Numbered from the stretch's first letter, positions 10,234-20,109 are shown. The stretch: 64,000 nucleotides of DNA from Epibacterium ulvae (GCF_018678075.1 NZ_JAHHIR010000005.1:124001-188000); one strand, 5' to 3'. Notes: a model not told the origin generated them from the letters alone. Made by a program: numbers and translations.

Positions 10234-10414
10234 CTGCGCAACTCTCCTTCGTGCCCGTTTTAGCAAAAAAACGGGGACCCATCCTGCGGTGAAAATGCCA
10301 ATTCCTGCCCGGTGTCGGGGTATCCGACTCATACGGAATGGCCCCTTCATCTGGCAGATGACAGAGCTCGCTTGTCTACGTCATTTCACGACATTTCTGT
10401 CGGGATTACGGCAT

Positions 10415-11464
10415 TTAGGGAATTAAGAGCGACGCATCGCCATAGGAAAAGAAGCGATACCCTTGCCCGACCGCGTGATCGTAAACCTGTTTCATTCGCT
10501 CTTGCCCCACCAGGGCAGAGACCAGCATCAAGAGGGTCGATTTGGGCAGGTGAAAATTGGTCATCAGCGCATCCGTCACGTGGAAGGTGAAACCCGGGTA
10601 GATAAAGATATCCGTCTCCCCCTCCCACGGTGCAATGTCGCCGGTGGCGCGCGCGGCACTTTCGATCAGCCGCAGCGCCGTGGTGCCGACGGGAATGATA
10701 CGTCCGCCTGCGGCTTTGGTCTGCGCGATCTCAGCTGCGGCCTGTGCGCTGACCCGGCCCCATTCGGCGTGCATCTTGTGGGTGGTGACGTCTTCAACCT
10801 TCACCGGCAAAAAGGTCCCCGCCCCGACATGTAGGGTCACATGGGTAAAGGTCACGCCTTTTTCACCCAAGGCCGCCAACAGAGCTTTGTCAAAATGGAG
10901 CGAGGCCGTGGGGGCGGCAACCGCGCCGCTGTTCTTGGCCCAGACGGTTTGGTAGTCTTCTTTGTCGTGCGCGTCTGCGGGACGTTTTGCAGCGATATAG
11001 GGTGGCAATGGCATGGCACCAGCCGCATTCAGCGCCGCATCAAAATCATCACCTGCCAGATTGAACCGCAGATGCCCCTGCCCGTCCTCGACCGCTTCCA
11101 ATGTGGCGGACAGGTCGTCGGAGAAGTCGATGGTCTCGCCAACCTTCACCTTGCGCAGAGGTTTCAAAAGCCCGGCCCAGCAGCCATCGGCGCGCGGCTC
11201 CAACAGGGTGACATCCACCTTGGCCGAAACACGGCCCTGGGCGCTGTCACGAAAGCGCTGACCAAACAGGCGCGCCGGGATGACTTTGGTGTCGTTCAGC
11301 ACCAGCCGGTCACCGGGGTTCAGCCAGTGCAGCAGATCGCCAACATGCTGGTCATGGGTCACATCCCCCTCAGCCACCAAAAGACGCGCCGAGGAACGCG
11401 GGTGCGCCGGACGGGTGGCAATCAGGGTTTCGGGCAGATCAAAATCAAAATCGCTGAGCTTCAT
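10415..11464 (-). CDS. queA: tRNA preQ1(34) S-adenosylmethionine ribosyltransferase-isomerase
   Basis: QueA transfers and isomerises the ribosyl group of SAM onto 7-aminomethyl-7-deazaguanine in tRNA, giving epoxyqueuosine, the penultimate step of queuosine synthesis. The 349-residue length is typical. Conserved stretches seen are [12 protein letters not shown] at the start, [15 protein letters not shown] near residue 50, PLPPYI near residue 153, [20 protein letters not shown] and [14 protein letters not shown]. It lies 27 bases downstream of the HxlR gene on the same strand. That spacing would allow co-transcription, though the functions are unrelated. Confidence 0.97.
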   Translation of the reverse strand: MKLSDFDFDLPETLIATRPAHPRSSARLLVAEGDVTHDQHVGDLLHWLNPGDRLVLNDTKVIPARLFGQRFRDSAQGRVSAKVDVTLLEPRADGCWAGLLKPLRKVKVGETIDFSDDLSATLEAVEDGQGHLRFNLAGDDFDAALNAAGAMPLPPYIAAKRPADAHDKEDYQTVWAKNSGAVAAPTASLHFDKALLAALGEKGVTFTHVTLHVGAGTFLPVKVEDVTTHKMHAEWGRVSAQAAAEIAQTKAAGGRIIPVGTTALRLIESAARATGDIAPWEGETDIFIYPGFTFHVTDALMTNFHLPKSTLLMLVSALVGQERMKQVYDHAVGQGYRFFSYGDASLLIP

Positions 11465-11491
11465 GGCCCGCTCTCATAAGGCGGTTTGCCG

Positions 11492-11950
11492 CTATTGGCC
11501 ATGGTCAAAACGCGCAAGGATCTCTGCATCGATCCGGTCAATCTCAGCCTCATACCAGTCGATGGCCGCGATGGGGTCTGCCTGATACCCCGCGGCAAAG
11601 GACGCCGGTGCCTCAGTGGCCGGGTCGTATTTCGTGGACCAGACCATAATGCTGATGAGGGCGGGCAATACGTCGCGGGCTTTGCGGGTGGGAAAGTAGC
11701 AGACACGGCTGGCTTTGCGCGGATCGATTTGGCGATCCAACATATCCGCAGCCTCCAACCGGGCCAGCCGATTGGCTAGGATATTGGTCGATATCCCCTC
11801 AGGCCCCTTCAGAAACTCGCTGTAGGTGCGTTTGCCGTGCAGCAGCACATCCCGCAAAATCAGGAAGCACCATTTGTCCCCCACAATCCCTGCGGCATAG
11901 CGCGTGGGGCATCCGTCCCAATCTGGTTTTTTGTCCTTGGTCATAGCCAT
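11492..11950 (-). CDS. HxlR-family transcriptional regulator (152 aa)
   Basis: A winged helix-turn-helix regulator of the HxlR group. The N-terminus carries the family cysteine (WDGCPTRYAAGIVGDKW), used for redox or aldehyde sensing in some relatives such as HypR. The DNA-binding wing follows (TYSEFLKGPEGISTNILANRL). The C-terminal 45 residues extend beyond the minimal domain. It is transcribed divergently from a VOC-fold protein and a membrane protein (12039-12797) across an 88-base gap, the usual arrangement for a local regulator and its target. The inducing signal is unknown. Confidence 0.9.
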   Translation of the reverse strand: MAMTKDKKPDWDGCPTRYAAGIVGDKWCFLILRDVLLHGKRTYSEFLKGPEGISTNILANRLARLEAADMLDRQIDPRKASRVCYFPTRKARDVLPALISIMVWSTKYDPATEAPASFAAGYQADPIAAIDWYEAEIDRIDAEILARFDHGQ

Positions 11951-12038
11951 TCAAATACGTCGTCAGAATTTTTCTTGCAATATGCAAGTGATAAATCTAA
12001 CCATATTTTTACTTGCATTTTAAAAGAGGAATCACCCG

Positions 12039-12389
12039 ATGCCGTCTCCCTTTGTATGGTTTGACAATTTCGCAATCGATCGCAGTGCCACAACTGAATT
12101 CCTGCAACGGACTTTTGGCTGGGCCCCCAATGACATCGGCCCGATGACGTTTCTGACGGCAGATGGCCAGGACAAACCCTTTGCCGCCACCACCGAACGG
12201 ATGGAGGGGCTGTCCGGTTGGGTGCCCTATGTTGAGGTCGACGATCTGCCCAAAGCAGTAGAAGAGGCATGCGCCAACGGGGCCAGTGTGATTGCAGAAA
12301 ACCTGCAAGGCCCTGCGGGAGATGCCAGCTTTATTCGCGATCCGGGCGGTGCACCGCTCGCCCTGTGGAAACGCGCACCCGGAATGTGA
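12039..12389 (+). CDS. VOC family (glyoxalase/bleomycin-resistance-like) protein (116 aa)
   Basis: A small vicinal-oxygen-chelate protein with two beta-alpha-beta-beta-beta modules: residues 1-55 (FVWFDNFAIDRSATTEFLQRTFGW) and 62-116 (WVPYVEVDDLPKAVEEACANG, ending FIRDPGGAPLALWK). The D-P-x-G-x-x-x-x-L-W ending is common in this superfamily. It could be a hydrolase, isomerase or binding protein; the sequence does not decide. It is preceded by AAAAGAGGAATC. It is the first gene of a pair with 12399-12797 and diverges from the HxlR regulator, which probably controls it. Confidence 0.85.
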   Translation: MPSPFVWFDNFAIDRSATTEFLQRTFGWAPNDIGPMTFLTADGQDKPFAATTERMEGLSGWVPYVEVDDLPKAVEEACANGASVIAENLQGPAGDASFIRDPGGAPLALWKRAPGM

Positions 12390-12398
12390 GGTGAGACC

Positions 12399-12797
12399 AT
12401 GTTGAAAATACTGCTGTCGGCGATTGCCTATGTCGTCCTTGTGTTTCCACTGGCGCTCGTCTGGCACCTTGGCCTGTTCAAGGAACAATACATGGCTTTT
12501 GGCTATTTCAAAGGTGAGCCAAATATTCCAATAGGGCTCGCCACGATGGTTCTGCAAGGGATCGCACTTGCAGTAATCTACCCGCTGTTCATGACCGGCA
12601 CATCTGGGTTTGGCCGCGCCTTTGCCTTTGCCGGGCTGATGGGCGCCTTCTTCTGGACGTCCCATGTGCTGGCGCTGGTCGCCAAACAGAACGTGCCCAA
12701 TGCAGGTGCTTTCATTGTGATGGAGACGCTCTATCTGGCGCTGCAATTCGGCCTGTTTGCGGTGGTGCTTGGCCTTCTCTATCGCGCCAAGACCTGA
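12399..12797 (+). CDS. four-pass membrane protein, DUF1761-like (132 aa)
   Basis: Starts 9 bases after the VOC gene, so the two are probably co-translated. Four hydrophobic segments are visible (about residues 3-24, 47-66, 74-94 and 104-127). The pattern of an early Trp-His (ALVWHLGLF) and a short loop with GYFKGEP resembles small DUF1761-type membrane proteins, but I hold that only loosely. With the VOC protein and the divergent HxlR regulator it forms a three-gene unit of unknown role, perhaps in response to a small toxic or reactive compound. Confidence 0.8.
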   Translation: MLKILLSAIAYVVLVFPLALVWHLGLFKEQYMAFGYFKGEPNIPIGLATMVLQGIALAVIYPLFMTGTSGFGRAFAFAGLMGAFFWTSHVLALVAKQNVPNAGAFIVMETLYLALQFGLFAVVLGLLYRAKT

Positions 12798-12832
12798 CAA
12801 GGGCGTGACGACCCGCGTGCAATCACCCTGCC

Positions 12833-15800
12833 CTAGCGTTCTTCGCGATCCTGGCGGCGGTCTTGAAAACTTTTGCGCGCGGGTTGTTCTTCACCAGGTA
12901 TGGTTGGCGACTGGCGGCGAAAGATTTCCCGCAGGAACCCAGGCGCCAATCCCGACAACGGGTTCACCGTCACTTTGGGATCATCAGCCGCCCCTTTAAG
13001 GTTGAAGGCAAAGCCGATCAACCCCTCACCCTTGCGGGTTAGAACACTGCCAACCACGTTGACCAGATAGATCGGCGACAACACGCCGCGCATATCCAAA
13101 CGGCCGTTTTCCAGATCGTAGATACCATCCATCGACAGACCTATGGAGGGCCCCACCGCGCTGCTTTTCCATAGTTGCAAATGGGTCGGCCCCAGCTGGA
13201 ATTGGGCCTCAACCTCGGTGAACAGCACGCCTTGGCCGGCCAGTTCGGTGACCAACCCCACCAGGCTAACAGCGTTGACCAGTGCCAACATGGCCGGGGC
13301 TTGCCGGATATAGGTGTTGCGCGCGGTGATCTGGCCGTTGAAATAGCCGGCCTTTTTGGCGGGCACCAATGTCATATCAAAACTGCCGCCAGCGGCATGG
13401 CGCAAAATCCCCGAGGACCGAAAGACGCCGCCCGCATCGTCTGAGCGCACCCGGATCCCCATGCCACCGTTTTGCGGCACCAAGACGCCGTTCACCGCGG
13501 TCTGCCCATTCAACAAGCCTCGGAATTCACCGTTCACGCCCCCTTGGGTCGAGATCCGACCGCGCATATTGCGCAGCGCGATACTTTCGGTCACCTGAAC
13601 CCGGTCGAGGGCAAATTCAATCGGTCCAATCCCGCCCGAACTGCCACCAGACCCGGATCCCGTGCCGCCATTGTTGCTGCCAAATGGCGCGGTGCGCAGA
13701 TCCAGGCTGCCGCCCGACAGCGCCAGCGACGGCGCCGCAGATCCACGCCCGGTAAAGGTCGCGCTGCTGTTCAGCCAATTGCCAATCCGCACCGAGGACA
13801 GCACCGCTTGATTGAGGCCACCACCGTCGCGCAAGGACACCCGACCGGTTGCCGTCAACCCCGCCGCCGACACCGACAGCGCATCCACACGGGGGGTCTG
13901 AGCCAAAGTCACTTGGGCCTCCAGGCTGCCCGTCGCCGTTTCCCGTTTGCGCCAGCCAAGGGATGCAATGCGCAGCCCGACCCCTTGCAGGTCGGACGTG
14001 ATTGAAAGTTTCGGAGCCGCGCCCGGCTCAAAACGCAGGTGATATTGGCCACGCCCGGACCCCGAAACCGTGCCTCGGGGCAGTCCGATCTTGAACGTCT
14101 CCACCGCTTCGGGCGTCAGCGCCACGGTGCCAATCACCCGATGGGGTTCCGTGTCACGCGCAGCCCCCAACGGCAGACGCCAGTCCACGGTTGCCGCCAC
14201 GCCGCTCAGCGCGCCATTGCCGGTGACCTGCACATGATCCTGGTCGCCGCTGACCGTCAGCCGGTCCGCCGTCACCACGTGATCGGGCACCAATACGTCG
14301 CTTTTTACCCCACGGATGGTGCCGATGTAGTGATAGTCAATCTCGTCCAGCGACAGCTTGTCTTTGAGCGCCAGCGCCATCGTGCCCTGCACCTGCGCGC
14401 GCCCCTCCGCCAGTTCGACGGGCAGGTTTGCCTTGTCCATCACGGACAAGGGTTCGCGGTTCAACAGCGACAGCGCCGCCGTGACAGAACCGTCGGCGGC
14501 CAATCGGATCACCGCCGGGCTGCCACCTTTGACGCTGGTGTCTGGGATAATGAACGACGTGCCCGCGACATTGAGCGCGCCGCCTGTATCAACCAGCACC
14601 TCTCCTTCGGTCGCGGTCGCTACCAAGCGGTTGCCGTGGATCGAAAACTGCCCCGCCGCGCCCTGTAGTTCGGGCATGTGTTTTTGATACCGCAGCTGCA
14701 TGCCCTCAAACCCGAGCGACAGCGACAGAAATGGTTTTTGCCCAGCCCGACTGCGCAGGGCGATCTGCACATCGCGCCCGATCCCGTCCGAGATATTCTC
14801 CCGCACCCATTTGCGCGGTTTGGGCGGCGCGGCGGCCGGCCACAGGGTTTTGACCTGATCAATGGTGACAACATCCGCCGCCCCATCCAGCGCATAGGCC
14901 CAGCCCGCGTCATCGGTCCAAACCTCACCTTTCAGATGCACGGTGGTGGCATCCTGGGTCACGGTTGCCTCACCGAGCTTGAGGCGAAACGGGTGCAGCT
15001 CCAGTTTAAAATCCGTGGTCACACCGGCAAATTGCTGCACGTCTTCGTATAGGTAAAACGGGTTCAGCTGGAGGTCCGAGAACCGCAATTGCCCGACCAG
15101 ATCTTGCAGTTGCCCGTTCTCAATCCCGCTGAGCCGTGCAATCCCTTCCATCTGGCCGCTGCCCCAACCGGTGGCAACGCTGAGCCCGTCAAACTGCAAC
15201 AGCTGTTCGGCCGGGAAATAGGTGAAATAGCTGCTCGCCCCATCAAAGGCTACTGGGCGCGCGGTGTCATCCGGTTGTAGCGCGCCTTCCCCGATCTCAA
15301 GGCTGGCGGCAACGGGGAGAAAGCCGCCTTGGCTGTCGACCCCGCCTCGCAAAGTACCAGAGATTGGCGCGCGCAGAATTTCCAACCACCCCAGAGCCGG
15401 GTTTTGCACCGCGATGTCCTGACTGTGCAGTTCGGTAAAGGCGATGCCGAACTCCGCCGCCGTATCACCAATGGCGGAGGTATAACTAGCCTCAACAACA
15501 CCAACCCCATCGCCGCCGCTCAGCACGGAAAACCCGGTCGACAAGGCCACATCTTCGCCGGTCCGGTCCAGCCGGATGTAGCCGCCATCAAAGGTCCAAG
15601 CGCGACCAATACGCAGGTCTTCGTATTGAAGCGTGATCGCCTCCACATCAATCGCCGTCAGCGCATCCAGACCCGGCTGATCCAGGTAGAGATCCCATTG
15701 TTCGATCAACTCAGGCAGGTTCTGTGCCTGCCGCACGGCATCGGCCCCATCCGCAAGGCTGAGCGCCACGCCGTCACCGCCGCGGCGCAACGTGGCGACC

Positions 15801-16195
15801 AAGCCGGCAAGGTAGACCGTTTTGGGGCTAATGCGACCATGAAACAGGTTCGACATCGACAGGCTCGCCTGCGCATCGCTGAGCTGCGCGGCAATCGCGC
15901 CATCTTCGTAACGCAGCACCACATCGCGCAGCCCCACACGCGGCCGCCAGCCTTGGTTGACAATCACCTGCATGGCGCCGAACTCAATGTCCAGACCGCC
16001 CAACTGTGCCTCAATCACGCCTTCAACGCGGTGACGCAACCAGGGTGGCACATCAAACTGTCGCCCCTGGCCAAAATAGACCAAACCGGCCGCCAAAACG
16101 CACAACACACTGGTCCAGCGCAGCAAGACCACGCCCATGCGCCGCAGCCCCAAAACCCAAGGGCGCGGCAACACGTCCACCTGCGCATCCGGCAC
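12833..16195 (-). CDS. AsmA-like / DUF3971 large inner-membrane-anchored protein (1120 aa)
   Basis: A very long protein with one N-terminal membrane helix (about residues 21-41) and a periplasmic body of repeating beta-strand segments, ending in an AsmA-like C-terminal region (GNYDLENGRLDMRG-type stretch near residue 1040, then ISPIYLVNVVGSVL). Its size and domain pattern match the YhdP/AsmA-like family, whose members are thought to form lipid-conducting grooves between inner and outer membranes. The reading frame opens at a GTG; upstream in frame there is no ATG before a stop, so GTG is the likely start. A short Gly/Ser linker near residue 855 separates two portions. The last residues are very charged (QDRRQDREER). 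Confidence 0.85.
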   Translation of the reverse strand: MPDAQVDVLPRPWVLGLRRMGVVLLRWTSVLCVLAAGLVYFGQGRQFDVPPWLRHRVEGVIEAQLGGLDIEFGAMQVIVNQGWRPRVGLRDVVLRYEDGAIAAQLSDAQASLSMSNLFHGRISPKTVYLAGLVATLRRGGDGVALSLADGADAVRQAQNLPELIEQWDLYLDQPGLDALTAIDVEAITLQYEDLRIGRAWTFDGGYIRLDRTGEDVALSTGFSVLSGGDGVGVVEASYTSAIGDTAAEFGIAFTELHSQDIAVQNPALGWLEILRAPISGTLRGGVDSQGGFLPVAASLEIGEGALQPDDTARPVAFDGASSYFTYFPAEQLLQFDGLSVATGWGSGQMEGIARLSGIENGQLQDLVGQLRFSDLQLNPFYLYEDVQQFAGVTTDFKLELHPFRLKLGEATVTQDATTVHLKGEVWTDDAGWAYALDGAADVVTIDQVKTLWPAAAPPKPRKWVRENISDGIGRDVQIALRSRAGQKPFLSLSLGFEGMQLRYQKHMPELQGAAGQFSIHGNRLVATATEGEVLVDTGGALNVAGTSFIIPDTSVKGGSPAVIRLAADGSVTAALSLLNREPLSVMDKANLPVELAEGRAQVQGTMALALKDKLSLDEIDYHYIGTIRGVKSDVLVPDHVVTADRLTVSGDQDHVQVTGNGALSGVAATVDWRLPLGAARDTEPHRVIGTVALTPEAVETFKIGLPRGTVSGSGRGQYHLRFEPGAAPKLSITSDLQGVGLRIASLGWRKRETATGSLEAQVTLAQTPRVDALSVSAAGLTATGRVSLRDGGGLNQAVLSSVRIGNWLNSSATFTGRGSAAPSLALSGGSLDLRTAPFGSNNGGTGSGSGGSSGGIGPIEFALDRVQVTESIALRNMRGRISTQGGVNGEFRGLLNGQTAVNGVLVPQNGGMGIRVRSDDAGGVFRSSGILRHAAGGSFDMTLVPAKKAGYFNGQITARNTYIRQAPAMLALVNAVSLVGLVTELAGQGVLFTEVEAQFQLGPTHLQLWKSSAVGPSIGLSMDGIYDLENGRLDMRGVLSPIYLVNVVGSVLTRKGEGLIGFAFNLKGAADDPKVTVNPLSGLAPGFLREIFRRQSPTIPGEEQPARKSFQDRRQDREER

Positions 16196-16328
16196 AGGTT
16201 CGCCGTCCGGCGCGGGGCCGGTGGTGGCAGAATTATGTGGATCGGGTGCGATGAGTGCTTTTCCCTTGGGAGTTATCGCCTAAGTATAGCGGGAAAACTT
16301 TGACACATTCTATCTGGAGACCTGTTCC

Positions 16329-16790
16329 ATGCTCAGCCAATCCGATCTTGCCCCCGACTTCACCCTGCCGCGCGATGGCGGTGATGAGGTCACGCTTTCC
16401 GCGCTCAAAGGGCAGACCGTGGTTCTCTTCTTTTATCCTCGTGATGATACGCCAGGCTGCACCAAGGAATCCATCGGATTTTCCGAACATCTGCAAAGCT
16501 TTGCCGACGCGGGCGTTCACGTGTTTGGGATCTCCAAAGACACGGTTGCCAAACACGCGAAATTCACAGCCAAACACGCGCTCACCGTGCCGCTGCTGTC
16601 AGACGCCGAAAGCGACACCTGCGAACGCTACGGCGTCTGGGTTGAGAAGAACATGTATGGGCGCAAAAGCATGGGCATCCAACGGGCGACTTTTGTGATC
16701 GACGCAAAGGGTAAAATCGCCAAGACCTGGCCAAAGGTCAAAGTGCCAGGCCATGTCGACGAAGTGCTTGAAACCATCCGCGCGCTTTAA
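16329..16790 (+). CDS. bcp: thioredoxin-dependent peroxiredoxin, Bcp/PrxQ type (153 aa)
   Basis: A thiol peroxidase that reduces hydrogen peroxide and organic hydroperoxides. The peroxidatic Cys is residue 44 in DDTPGCTKESIGF. The resolving Cys found five residues later in many PrxQ proteins is absent (Ile instead). Another Cys near residue 97 (SDTCERYGVW) might take that part, or this may be a 1-Cys form. Family segments PDFTLPRDGGDEVTLS and FVIDAKGKIAKTW are present. GGAGA precedes the ATG. It diverges from the AsmA-like gene across 133 bases. Confidence 0.93.
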   Translation: MLSQSDLAPDFTLPRDGGDEVTLSALKGQTVVLFFYPRDDTPGCTKESIGFSEHLQSFADAGVHVFGISKDTVAKHAKFTAKHALTVPLLSDAESDTCERYGVWVEKNMYGRKSMGIQRATFVIDAKGKIAKTWPKVKVPGHVDEVLETIRAL

Positions 16791-17197
16791 CCCAATCCCT
16801 CCCGCCCCTGCAGATGCGCCCCTATCGGGGCACCCCCTGGCAGCGTTGGGCATAGCGCCGCGCAAAGGGGCGCGGCGCACCACCGACCGCCGCGCCCCTC
16901 GCGCATCGATCTTTACGCTTTCGCTTCGGAGCCGCCCATCACCTGCCCCCGAAAAGCCGTCGCGCGCACCGTGGTGCAAAGGAAATCGCCGAGGGGCCCC
17001 GCCGTGGCGGGGAGACGGTTATTTCCCTTGCGGCGGCGGGGAAGCGGTGGCAGGGGACAGATCAGGTGATGGGTGGGTTTGAAGCTTTCGCTTTGGTGGG
17101 CCCTGGATCCGTTGTGCCCGTATCTAGCACTCTTAGACGACCACCCCCAAAGACCCCTCACCCACATACAACAGCCTAAACCGTCCGGAGCACCGCG
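16791..17197. other. 407-base GC-rich spacer without a recognised gene
   Basis: The sequence is rich in CGCC/GGCG runs and imperfect inverted repeats, with no ORF of convincing coding character, no tRNA-like cloverleaf and no clear terminator with a T tail. It probably holds the end of the bcp transcript and the promoter of the DUF455 gene. Confidence 0.4.
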
Positions 17198-18043
17198 ATG
17201 ACCGACACGTCCCTCACCCTGGCCCAGATGGCCACCAACGTTCTGACCACTGCGGACGGGCGGGCAAAGACGGCCTTGTCGCATCGCTACGCCGCACAGT
17301 GGTTCGCCTATCGCCGCGATGACGCGCCCGAGATCGCGGTTGGCACCGCCGCGCCGCCCCTCCATCCAGCGCGCCCGGACCAGCCGGAACTGCGCAACCC
17401 ACGCGACGTGCCCAAGCGCAAACCGGGAACCGAGGTCGGCCGTAAGGCGCTACTGCATGCCGTCGCCCATATTGAGCTGAACGCGGTCGATCTTCACTGG
17501 GATCTCATCGCCCGGTTTTCCCACGTGCCCATGCCGCTTGGCTTCTTTGATGACTGGGTGCAATCGGCCGACGAGGAGAGCAAGCACTTCAACCTGATGT
17601 GCGACTGCCTGGAAAACCTCGGCAGTCATTACGGCGAACTCCCGGCCCATGCGGGCATGTGGCGCGCAGCCGAAGACACAGCCGATGACCTCATGGGACG
17701 CCTCGCCGTGGTGCCTATGGTGCTGGAGGCCCGCGGGTTGGATGTGACCCCCGGCATGATCGAAGTTTTCAAAAAAGCAAACCTGACCGAGGCGGTCGAG
17801 GCGCTCACCCTCATCTACGCCGAGGAAGTCGGCCACGTGGCTTATGGGGCGAAATGGTTCAACTTCCTTTGTGGGCGCGACGGTCTGGATCCCAAGGAAG
17901 AGTTCCACAAACTGGTGCGCAGATATTTCCACGGTGCCCTCAAACCCCCGTTTAACGAGGAAAAACGCGCCGAGGCGGGTATTCCGCCGGACTTCTACTG
18001 GCCACTTTCTGACCAGATCAGACCGCTGCCGGGGTGGTCGTAA
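17198..18043 (+). CDS. DUF455 ferritin-like protein (281 aa)
   Basis: Belongs to the DUF455 family, a ferritin-like four-helix bundle. Putative di-metal ligands are seen as Glu and His in HAVAHIELNAVDL near residue 90 and DEESKHF near residue 128, with a second pair in the YAEEVGHVAYG segment near residue 208. The N-terminal 75 residues contain a Pro-rich linker (TAAPPLHPARPDQPELRNP). Family members sit near tRNA-modification enzymes in some genomes, but the reaction is not established. Cytoplasmic; single gene here. Confidence 0.88.
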   Translation: MTDTSLTLAQMATNVLTTADGRAKTALSHRYAAQWFAYRRDDAPEIAVGTAAPPLHPARPDQPELRNPRDVPKRKPGTEVGRKALLHAVAHIELNAVDLHWDLIARFSHVPMPLGFFDDWVQSADEESKHFNLMCDCLENLGSHYGELPAHAGMWRAAEDTADDLMGRLAVVPMVLEARGLDVTPGMIEVFKKANLTEAVEALTLIYAEEVGHVAYGAKWFNFLCGRDGLDPKEEFHKLVRRYFHGALKPPFNEEKRAEAGIPPDFYWPLSDQIRPLPGWS

Positions 18044-18150
18044 CCGGCTAAAATGCCGTTAATCGGCAAAGAATCGCTCATAAAGCGGTACGAATCCGCG
18101 CTGCGACTTTACGTTTGCGTTAGTCGACCCACCAAAAGCTTGCTCAAAGG

Positions 18151-18165
18151 TTAGCGTCTGGTTAA
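18151..18165 (+). promoter_or_regulatory. CtrA-like motif (TTAG-N7-TTAA) upstream of the M23/bactofilin pair
   Basis: A near match to the alphaproteobacterial CtrA motif TTAA-N7-TTAA, with one base different in the first half, about 80 bases upstream of the peptidase ATG. The downstream genes act in cell envelope shape, a plausible CtrA theme, but short motifs like this occur by chance. Confidence 0.25.
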
Positions 18166-18245
18166 TTCCTTATGGAACTGCCACTTAAACAAGACCCGCG
18201 CCCCGACGGCCCGGAGGGCTGAAGGACGAATTGGAACGGAGCGCG

Positions 18246-19580
18246 ATGAAGCGAACACGTCTTGGCATCAAGGTTCACGCCTTTCTAGAGCGCCGCTTTC
18301 CCGAGCGCCGCGTCTTTGTAAAGTCTGACAGCGATACACGATTTATTCGTCTGCGCTCGGAAACCCAATTGGTTGCGGCCATCGGTATGACGGCTGTTGT
18401 GACATGGTCGATTGTCGCCTCTGCCATCGTTTTGATGGACAGTATTGGCGCCGGCAATTTCCGCGAACAGGCGAAACGCGATCAGGTGACATACCGCGCG
18501 CGTCTCAATGCGATCTCGGTCGAGCGTGACGATCGCGCCACCGAGGCGTTGGCCGCACAGCAACGGTTTAACGCCGCCCTGACCCAGATTTCTGCGATGC
18601 AGTCCGAGCTTTTGGCTTCGGAAACACGGCGCCGCGAGCTGGAAACGGGGATCGAGGTGATCCAGACCACGCTGCGCAAAACCATGAGCGAACGGGAAAA
18701 CGCCCGCACCGCACTGGCAGATCTGCGTGCAAGCACCGCCGACAGTGCCGCCAACCAGATCGCCGCTGTCACCCTGCCCGCGCAGATGGATTTTGTCGCC
18801 GATGCCTTGGCCGAAACCGCTGAGGAACGCGACCAGATCCTGGCCGATGCCCAAAGCGCGCTGAATGAACGCGATGAGTTGAAGCTGGAAATGCGCCTGA
18901 TGGAAGAGCGCAACGACCAGATTTTCCGCCAGTTGGAAGAGGCAATGGCCGTCTCAGTTGAACCGCTCGACAAAATGTTCCGCCAGGCCGGCATGCCGCC
19001 TGAACGCATTATCGAACAGGTGCGCCGTGGTTATGATGGCCAGGGTGGCCCGCTTGAACCACTTGCCATGTCGACGAGCGGCGAAATCGCCGACCCGGAC
19101 ACATTGCGCGCCAACGAGCTGCTGTCGAAAATGAGCCAGCTGAACCTGTATCGCCTGGCTGCTGAACGCGCGCCCTTTGATGTGCCGGTGAACCTGAACC
19201 GCGTGCGTCAAAGCTCTGGCTTTGGGTATCGTCGCGACCCCAAAACTGGCGGTCGGCGTTTGCATAAAGGCGCGGATTTCGCCGGTGCGACCGGCACGGA
19301 CATCTTTGCGACCGCCGATGGCGTGGTAACCACCGCCGGATGGCAATCCGGCTACGGCCGTCTGGTCGTGATCAAACACGACTTTGGCATCGAAACACGT
19401 TACGCCCATAATTCAAACATCCGCGTCAAGGTTGGCCAAAGGGTCTCGCGCGGGGATCATATTGCTGATATGGGTAACACTGGACGGTCAACCGGGACCC
19501 ACCTCCATTACGAGGTCCGGGTCGATGGCAAACCTGTAAACCCGATGATCTATATCAAGGCTGCAAGAAATGTTTTCTAA
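18246..19580 (+). CDS. M23-family (LytM) peptidoglycan endopeptidase with coiled coil (444 aa)
   Basis: One membrane helix near residues 40-62 (AIGMTAVVTWSIVASAIV) is followed by a long coiled coil (about residues 75-240, rich in Glu/Arg/Ala heptads) and a C-terminal M23 domain. Zinc-site motifs are HKGADF near residue 340 and HLHYE near residue 419, so the enzyme looks catalytically competent. I start at the ATG at 18246 (GGAACGGAG upstream) rather than a TTG at 18231. The stop overlaps the bactofilin start by 11 bases, the conserved pairing in which the bactofilin scaffold positions the peptidase to shape peptidoglycan. Confidence 0.92.
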   Translation: MKRTRLGIKVHAFLERRFPERRVFVKSDSDTRFIRLRSETQLVAAIGMTAVVTWSIVASAIVLMDSIGAGNFREQAKRDQVTYRARLNAISVERDDRATEALAAQQRFNAALTQISAMQSELLASETRRRELETGIEVIQTTLRKTMSERENARTALADLRASTADSAANQIAAVTLPAQMDFVADALAETAEERDQILADAQSALNERDELKLEMRLMEERNDQIFRQLEEAMAVSVEPLDKMFRQAGMPPERIIEQVRRGYDGQGGPLEPLAMSTSGEIADPDTLRANELLSKMSQLNLYRLAAERAPFDVPVNLNRVRQSSGFGYRRDPKTGGRRLHKGADFAGATGTDIFATADGVVTTAGWQSGYGRLVVIKHDFGIETRYAHNSNIRVKVGQRVSRGDHIADMGNTGRSTGTHLHYEVRVDGKPVNPMIYIKAARNVF

Positions 19581-20076
19581 AAGCAAAATCAACGAACCCG
19601 GCGCAAAGCCCGAAGGTTCTTCACCCGCTCCGGCTGCTCCCTCTTCGGCAGCGCCCGTAGCACCGTCGGCGCCCGCCTCTGATTTCAAGGCAAGCGCCCT
19701 CAAGGCGAAACCGCCTGCGTCGATTCTGTCTTCGGATCTACACGTATCCGGCAATATGAAAACCACCGGTGACATCCAGGTCGAAGGCACTGTCGAAGGC
19801 GACATCCGCGCCCACCTGCTGACCATCGGCGAAAGCGCCACCATCAAAGGCGAAGTGACCGCCGATGACGTCGTGATCAACGGCCGTATCGTTGGCCGCG
19901 TGCGTGGCCTGAAAGTTCGCCTGACCGCCACCGCGCGTGTCGAAGGTGACATCATCCACAAAACAATCGCGATCGAAAGCGGGGCCCATTTCGAAGGCTC
20001 AGTACAACGTCAGGACGATCCCCTGAACCCAGGCAAAGCCGCCGCGAAACCAGCTGCTGCGCCCGCGCAGGGCTAA
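19570..20076 (+). CDS. bactofilin (168 aa)
   Basis: A polymer-forming cytoskeletal protein. The central part (about residues 55-145) is the repetitive bactofilin beta-helix: SSDLHVSGNMKTTGDIQVEG, EGDIRAHLLTIGESATIKGE, then repeating hydrophobic/Gly turns. The flanking tails are disordered and rich in Ala/Pro (residues 10-45 and 150-168), as usual. It overlaps the preceding M23 peptidase gene and ends at a strong terminator, so the pair forms a bicistronic unit. Likely cytoplasmic at the inner membrane face, with a role in cell shape or local wall remodelling. Confidence 0.95.
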   Translation: MFSKSKINEPGAKPEGSSPAPAAPSSAAPVAPSAPASDFKASALKAKPPASILSSDLHVSGNMKTTGDIQVEGTVEGDIRAHLLTIGESATIKGEVTADDVVINGRIVGRVRGLKVRLTATARVEGDIIHKTIAIESGAHFEGSVQRQDDPLNPGKAAAKPAAAPAQG

Positions 20077-20109
20077 CTGCCTTTCCGGTTCAGATCTAAA
20101 ATTATTTCC

